A DNA stretch of 64,000 bases from Allobaileyella intestinalis (GTDB lineage: Bacteria > Bacillota > Clostridia > Peptostreptococcales > Anaerovoracaceae). The stretch lies in contig NZ_VUNB01000006.1 of NCBI RefSeq assembly GCF_009695865.1, forward strand, positions 1 to 64,000, written 5' to 3'. The notes beneath the pieces were generated by a model. The model was not told where the DNA came from and ran no database searches. It was given only the letters and a program-made list of their open reading frames with translations. Positions 63,601 through 64,000 of the stretch are shown here, piece by piece. Made by a program: the position numbers and the translations under genes. The stretch's first letter is position 1; each line of letters starts with the position of its first letter.

Positions 63601-64000
63601 GAGTACAGGGAGCTGATAAATAAGTACACCTCTGCCAATTCTCTTCAGGTTCTGGGCAGTGCTGATCCGGAGGACCCGGATAACAATCAGTTCAAAGATG
63701 GTGACAATGTGATCATGGCAGGACAGATCACAAAAGTCAGAACCCTTTTTACAAAGAAGGCACAGGAAATGGCCCGGATCCAGTTTGAGGATTACTACGG
63801 GGTGATGGGAGCAGTGGTTTTCCCTTCAGCCTTTGAAAAATACAGATATCTCCTGATGGAAGATGCAATAGTTGCCATGTCCGGTCATCTGAGTTTCAGG
63901 GAGGATCAGGAACCGGAGCTGCTGATTAACCGGATTTCAGAAATCCAGAAGGTTATGTCATTGAACAATGAATCTGGAAACTACCGTGGCGGAAGGTATG
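60700..64000 (+). CDS. dnaE: DNA polymerase III subunit alpha (DnaE), cut by the window end
   Basis: Replicative polymerase subunit of the C family. The frame from ATG 60700 (after CAGGAGAT) stays open for 1100 codons to the window edge. An N-terminal PHP domain starts FTHLHVHTEYSLLDGM; the polymerase site has PDIDVDF at residues 399-405 (two catalytic Asp); AYAVVSYETAWLKYHYPVEF marks the palm/fingers boundary; and an OB domain (AGQITKVRTLFTKKAQEMAR) lies near the end. It is of the DnaE type, without the internal exonuclease of PolC. About 40-80 residues are expected to be missing. Confidence 0.96.
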   Translation, partial: MAFTHLHVHTEYSLLDGMTRISQAPEYAKSMGMNALAITDHGVMFGVVDFYKACKAAGIRPVIGCEVYTAPRTMYMKDPEKDRHNGHLILLAENQKGYSNLVKIDSEAFMDGFYFKPRVDKELLRKYSEGIICLSGCLAGNVQHRLVIGDYDGAKKEALELREIFGENNFFLEVQDHGLREDKVVIQGLMKLSEETGIPLVATNDAHYMKKEDAKAHDVLLAIQTATTLDDEKRLRFETPEFYLKSEEEMRELFSYIPEACDNTQKIADRCNVEFTFGQYHLPEYLPPEGLTTTEYLDELCLQGLEMRYGKEALDPESRYRKRLDRELNVIKSMGYVEYFLIVWDFIHYAKSHGIPVGPGRGSAAGSIVAYSLDITEIDPLKYNLIFERFLNPERVSMPDIDVDFCIERRQEVIDYVVRKYGKDKVSQIITFGTLKAKAVVRDVARALNATYAEGDAIAKAIPADLNMTIAKALDLNPELKEKYEKDDRVREILDMSMALEGLPRHASTHAAGVVISKLPLDEYVPIYVSDKGPATQFNMTTIEELGLLKMDFLGLRNLTVIRNALDMIEAGTGEKIDFTKMEYDDPEVYAMIAAGNTQGVFQLESGGMTEFMKNLKPSCFEDIVAGIALYRPGPMDSIPRYIDNKKHPEKISYVDPHLAHILDVTYGCIIYQEQVMQIVRDLGGYSFGRSDLVRRAMSKKKMKVMLEEKEYFIHGKKDENGNVEIEGCIARGIPEEAAEKIFQDMISFAQYAFNKSHAAAYAVVSYETAWLKYHYPVEFMAALLSSMMGDVNHTQAYIRNCAEMNIKVLPPSVMSSQEKFSVEDGQIRFGLKGVKHVGVGVVNAIIEGRKNFNDTPENIYEFLEALDASQLNKKAVENLIKAGAFDCIDTNRAMLLTVCEDAVQTAQRRSKAAGSSQLSFFQMDETVMEQVRVHKNMPKIAPFSLRQTLSLEKEVLGVYLSGHPLDEYRELINKYTSANSLQVLGSADPEDPDNNQFKDGDNVIMAGQITKVRTLFTKKAQEMARIQFEDYYGVMGAVVFPSAFEKYRYLLMEDAIVAMSGHLSFREDQEPELLINRISEIQKVMSLNNESGNYRGGRY

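Overview
The window looks like a core chromosomal segment of an obligately anaerobic, amino-acid-fermenting member of the Clostridia (Firmicutes). I infer this from the S10-spc-alpha ribosomal order with rpsD between rpsK and rpoA, a zinc-type S14, the SRP RNA-dnaX-ebfC-recR cluster, a T-box riboswitch, butyrate kinase, and a complete selenium-dependent D-proline reductase (Stickland) cluster. Species assignment is not possible from the sequence alone; the Peptostreptococcales/Anaerovoracaceae group is a plausible neighbourhood.

Layout. 1-175: 5S rRNA and terminator, the tail of an rRNA operon. 181-1553: three tandem palindromic repeat arrays with strict 53-bp, then 51-bp periods, then a GC-rich repeat. 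1561-9762: galE, cca, a VanZ-like gene, tldD/tldE, a zinc-ribbon protein and murE. 9880-10690: a stretch of about 800 nt with almost no coding potential but many hairpins and a minus-strand promoter, read here as a large structured ncRNA. 11016-26935: S10-spc-alpha ribosomal super-operon (rpsJ to rplQ, with secY, adk, map, infA, rpoA). 27026-30399: SRP RNA, dnaX, ebfC, recR. 30434-34411: a c-di-GMP phosphodiesterase and butyrate kinase on the minus strand. 34665-42782: thrH, an MscS channel, a hotdog thioesterase, a CDF metal transporter, uvrB and uvrA. 42901-43916: tRNA-Arg, then a second locus carrying the same two repeat families. 43917-49371: aromatic amino acid genes on the minus strand (trpB2 behind a Trp T-box; pheA-aroA-aroF behind a leader with an apparent attenuator). 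49711-58079: proline reductase region (prdF minus; prdC, a PrdA N-terminal paralogue, prdA, a small partner, selenocysteine-containing prdB, prdD and prdE plus). 58368-60105: flavodoxin-like protein and a TauE/SafE permease. 60700 to the end: dnaE, cut by the window edge.

How the genes work together. PrdF would interconvert L- and D-proline, and PrdA/PrdB reduce D-proline to 5-aminovalerate with electrons delivered through the RnfC-like PrdC. This reductive half of Stickland fermentation fits an anaerobe that also has butyrate kinase for ATP. The aromatic block makes phenylalanine precursors and assembles or salvages tryptophan under amino-acid-responsive RNA control.

Most notable for a second look: the candidate large ncRNA at 9880-10690; the two paired 53/51-bp repeat loci 42 kb apart; the free-standing PrdA N-terminal paralogue; PrdD/PrdE as an apparent split, cleavage-independent copy of PrdA; and the candidate leader attenuator of the pheA-aroA-aroF operon.
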